DNA from: Candidatus Methanofastidiosum methylothiophilum
GTDB lineage: Archaea > Methanobacteriota_B > Thermococci > Methanofastidiosales > Methanofastidiosaceae
Assembly (NCBI GenBank): GCA_001587675.1
Contig: LNGD01000070.1
Location: forward strand, 1-8,301
DNA: 8,301 bases
Direction of reading: 5' to 3'
How positions within the stretch are numbered: the first letter of the stretch is position 1; each line of letters begins with the position of its first letter. The notes beneath the pieces are model-generated. The model searched no databases. It was not told the origin of the DNA and saw only the letters and a list, made by a program, of their open reading frames with translations. The translations under genes were made by a program, and so were the position numbers. Below, in pieces: positions 6,562 to 8,301 of this stretch.

Positions 6562-7248
6562 GTGATTAAATCAAGACTATTACTAATATTCTTTATATTT
6601 TTATTTTTGATAGTTGGATGCTTATACATTGAAGAAAATAGGACCATACCTACTCAAGAGTCAAATTCAAAATATACTGAAAGTGAAATTGAATACTTCA
6701 AAGAAATAGCCCTTGGCACAGAATATGGGAATAACCAAGAAGTTATAAGAAAATGGAATACCGATATAAGAATCAAAGTTAACGGTAGCCCAAATGAAAG
6801 AGATATTCAAACATTGAATCGTGTTATATCTGATCTTAATTTGATCATTGGAGATAAAATTAATATTTCAATAGTAAGTGATAATGAGAATATTAATATT
6901 AATTTTGTGCCACTTTCTGAATTTTCAATTTGTGATGCAGTTCCAGGAAATTGGGGGTATTTCAATACTAAATGGAAAAACAATGTTATTTATGAGGCTA
7001 GTATTTGCATTGCAACTGATAAATTAGTATACCAAGAGGAACGGTCTCACATGATAAGAGAAGAGCTTACTCAATCTTTGGGGCTAATGAAAGATTCCAA
7101 TAAATATCGTGACAGTATTTTCTATCAAGGCTATACAGCAACTCAGGAATATTCACAAATGGATATCAAAATCATTGAAATATTATACTCAGACGAAATT
7201 AAGCCTGGGATGGGGAAAGAAGAAATAGAATTAATATTAAAAAATTAA
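6562..7248 (+). CDS. DUF2927-like lipoprotein
   Basis: The product is a 228-residue predicted membrane-anchored lipoprotein. Starting at GTG 6562 gives MIKSR, a hydrophobic stretch LLLIFFIFLFLIV and the lipobox LIVGC with Cys20; the longer frame from TTG 6487 would bury this signal behind 25 extra residues and start before the TATA element, so I reject it. The mature part resembles DUF2927: EYFKEIALGTEYG (44-56), RKWNTDIRIKVNG (63-75), the spaced segment ending REELTQSLGL (166-175), DSIFY (184-188), and SQMDIKIIEILY ending in KPGM (198-217). In this family REEL.Q.LG sits where zinc proteases have HExxH; here His is missing from that motif, so activity is uncertain. The family function is unknown to me. 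Cys124 and Cys149 could pair outside the cell. It ends two bases from the stop of the convergent gene. Confidence 0.72.
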   Translation: MIKSRLLLIFFIFLFLIVGCLYIEENRTIPTQESNSKYTESEIEYFKEIALGTEYGNNQEVIRKWNTDIRIKVNGSPNERDIQTLNRVISDLNLIIGDKINISIVSDNENININFVPLSEFSICDAVPGNWGYFNTKWKNNVIYEASICIATDKLVYQEERSHMIREELTQSLGLMKDSNKYRDSIFYQGYTATQEYSQMDIKIIEILYSDEIKPGMGKEEIELILKN

Positions 7249-7250
7249 AT

Positions 7251-7613
7251 TTATTCAGGCTTTCCAAGTCCGAATAGTTTTGCAAAGAACTTGAATGGGA
7301 GATCCCTTGAATATACTTTGACTGTGGCATTGCAACCACCACTTGCCTTGAAGTTAACATCTCCAGCAGTAATAGCTTTGTAAACTAAAACATACTTCCC
7401 GTTGTCGAGTGTGGGTCCAGATATTAATGTTACACCAGCATTTCCAGAAACTGTAACTGTGCTAGACGAAGAAACAACGGTAATATTGTCGCCTACCCTT
7501 ACAGTAGCTGGAGAAGCTTTTATTGAGCATTCGACTGATCCAAATACCGAAGCCACTCCAAAAACACTTACTACAAACAGTACAGATATTAATATTGCAT
7601 ATATTTTTTTCAT
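7251..7613 (-). CDS. Small exported beta-rich (Ig-like) protein, function unknown
   Basis: The 120-residue product starts with a signal peptide: MKKIY, a hydrophobic core AILISVLFVVSVFGVASVFG, then a likely cut near residue 25. The mature part alternates hydrophobic and polar residues in strands typical of an immunoglobulin-like domain (ASPATVRVGDNITVV at 33-47, VTLISGP at 61-67, KYVLVYKAITAGDVNFKAS at 73-91). Cys29 and Cys94 sit at either end of the domain and could form a disulfide. The tail RDLPFKFFAKLFGLGKPE is basic and hydrophobic, perhaps membrane-surface binding. The ATG at 7613 has AGGTGA 5-10 bases upstream (7618-7623 on the plus strand). No enzyme motif is visible, and there is no known partner nearby. 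Confidence 0.75.
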   Translation of the reverse strand: MKKIYAILISVLFVVSVFGVASVFGSVECSIKASPATVRVGDNITVVSSSSTVTVSGNAGVTLISGPTLDNGKYVLVYKAITAGDVNFKASGGCNATVKVYSRDLPFKFFAKLFGLGKPE

Positions 7614-7630
7614 AAAATCACCTATTATTT

Positions 7631-7656
7631 TTTATTTAAGTTAATAACTATTTAAG
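7631..7656 (-). promoter_or_regulatory. Likely TATA box(es) for the exported protein gene
   Basis: Read on the minus strand, CTTAAATAG (7648-7656) and CTTAAATAAA (7631-7640) are TATA-like. The distal one would start transcription near 7625, just ahead of the AGGTGA ribosome site at 7618-7623, giving a short leader; the proximal one would start inside or past that site and is less likely. Confidence 0.4.
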
Positions 7657-7742
7657 TCTTTTTGTTTATTTTCTATTATCAAGAAACAGTTTCTTTTTTA
7701 AAATAATATCTAAAGAGAATTTTGATAAACTTCGGTTCTGTT
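7657..7742. other. A/T-rich intergenic stretch with a short palindrome
   Basis: No gene is visible between the exported protein promoter and the insertion sequence. The only structure is AAGAAACAGTTTCTT (7681-7695), a 7-base inverted repeat around one A, followed by four more T residues. As RNA it would be a weak A/U stem with a T-run, so at best a poor terminator, or a protein-binding palindrome. Confidence 0.3.
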
Positions 7743-7758
7743 CCCGCTATTGATTAAA

Positions 7759-7766
7759 TTTATATA
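7759..7766 (+). promoter_or_regulatory. TATA box of the transposase gene
   Basis: TTTATATA is a textbook archaeal TATA box ending 22 bases before the ATG at 7789. Transcription would start at or a few bases around the ATG, and no ribosome site is present, so the transposase message is probably leaderless. Confidence 0.65.
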
Positions 7767-7788
7767 CTAATAGTGGGTTTTAGTTATC

Positions 7789-8301
7789 ATGACGACTTTA
7801 TTGGATATGGCGATTAAGGAAAGGTACGAAAAGTTGCTGAAAATAGGCGATAAATTAGCAGAGATTAGTAAGCATGTCAATTGGAAGGCCTTTGCACCTA
7901 TAGTTTTTGGCCTTTACGATAACAAGGGTGAGAAAGGAGGAAGGCCTAACATGGACGAGATTCTGATGGTAAAGATGCTTATCCTTCAAGGATTGTACGG
8001 GCTATCGGATCAAGAGCTTGAACGGCAGGTGAATGATAGGCTTTCCTTTCAAAATTTCTTGGGTTTCCCTGAAAAAGTTCCGGATTATTCAACTGTATGG
8101 TATTTCAGGGAGCGCCTGGCAAATAGCGGAAAAGACAGGCTAATATGGGAAGAGTTTCAGAGGCAGATTGAATCAAAAGGGCTTGGCATAAAAAAGGGTG
8201 TTGCACAGGACGCTACAATTATCACGTCAGACCCTGGCCAAACTGCAAGTAAACCCCGAGGGCAAGCTGCAAAGACCAGAAGATCAAGGGACGGCGAATG
8301 G
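7789..8301 (+). CDS. IS5-family transposase, N-terminal 171 residues, truncated by window end
   Basis: The frame runs without a stop from ATG 7789 to the last base, so the 3' half is simply outside the window; there is no sign of breakage. The N-terminal DUF772-type DNA-binding region is clear: KGGRPNMDEILMVKMLILQG (49-68), YGLSDQELERQVNDRLSFQNFLGF (70-93) and PDYSTVWYFRERL (98-110). AQDATIITSD (139-148) contains Asp141, the first acidic residue of the DDE catalytic triad. The final RSRDGEW is where IS5 enzymes continue into the next conserved block; the second Asp and the Glu lie beyond the edge. It cuts and joins DNA at the element's ends. Full-length members are about 300-350 residues, so roughly half is seen. 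Confidence 0.9.
   Translation, partial: MTTLLDMAIKERYEKLLKIGDKLAEISKHVNWKAFAPIVFGLYDNKGEKGGRPNMDEILMVKMLILQGLYGLSDQELERQVNDRLSFQNFLGFPEKVPDYSTVWYFRERLANSGKDRLIWEEFQRQIESKGLGIKKGVAQDATIITSDPGQTASKPRGQAAKTRRSRDGEW

Larger units (their letters stand above)
7743..8301 (+). mobile_element. Left part of an IS5-type insertion sequence, right side cut by window end
   Basis: The element is recognised by its transposase. The left boundary is uncertain: I place it at the start of an imperfect inverted pair, CCCGCTATT (7743-7751) and AATAGTGGG (7769-7777), which brackets the TATA box, but the true terminal repeat may begin some bases earlier (GGTTCTGTTCCCGC begins at 7734). The right terminal repeat and any target duplication are outside the window. 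By eye the element is richer in G and C than the genes to its left, in keeping with recent arrival. Confidence 0.6.

Noticed and set aside
7402..7644. 80-residue plus-strand frame
   Set aside because: Antisense to the exported protein gene, which has a signal peptide and a good ribosome site.
7681..7699. Hairpin plus T-run as an intrinsic terminator
   Set aside because: The stem is six A/U-rich pairs at most with a tiny loop, and no gene on the plus strand ends just before it.
1..8301. CRISPR arrays, tRNA or rRNA genes, riboswitches
   Set aside because: No regularly spaced repeats, no tRNA-like cloverleaf and no rRNA segments were seen; almost all of the window is protein-coding.

Overview
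The window looks archaeal, most likely from a low-GC euryarchaeote. Several genes are preceded by A/T-rich TATA-type boxes 22-32 bases before a start codon, often with no leader, and I see no bacterial -35/-10 pairs. Genes inside the operon use clear GGAGG/GGTGA ribosome sites. A methanogen is plausible: I recall that genome-based work on the WSA2/Methanofastidiosa lineage proposed malonate use, but nothing in this window proves that affiliation.

Positions 2-6041 hold a tightly packed plus-strand operon that enters from the left edge. The order is biotin carboxylase (5' end cut off), MdcC-type acyl carrier protein, the two MdcD/MdcE carboxyltransferase (malonyl-ACP decarboxylase) subunits, a short AMP-forming acyl ligase of the PaaK type, the holo-ACP synthase MdcG, and the prosthetic-group synthase MdcB. 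A 38-residue single-pass membrane peptide (6052-6168) follows with its own ribosome site. Together, MdcB should make triphosphoribosyl-dephospho-CoA, MdcG should attach it to Ser30 of MdcC, the ligase should load an acyl group on that thiol, and MdcD/MdcE should add or remove the carboxyl group. No MdcA (ACP transferase), MdcH, biotin carrier, MadB pump or transporter lies in the window. The pairing of an ATP-dependent biotin carboxylase with a malonate-decarboxylase-type ACP and ligase is the most interesting feature. It could be an acetyl-ACP carboxylase running in reverse of malonate decarboxylase, or a biotin-dependent malonate pathway that recovers the CO2 bond energy.

Positions 6165-7613 are a patch of unrelated small genes. 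They are an unknown minus-strand helical protein (6165-6464), a divergent DUF2927-like lipoprotein (6562-7248) separated from it by a shared A/T-rich promoter with a perfect palindromic TATA element, and a minus-strand exported beta-rich protein (7251-7613). The last two genes meet tail to tail with two bases between stops.

Positions 7743-8301 are the left end of an IS5-type insertion sequence. Its transposase begins at 7789 behind a perfect TATA box and runs off the right edge before its second catalytic residue.
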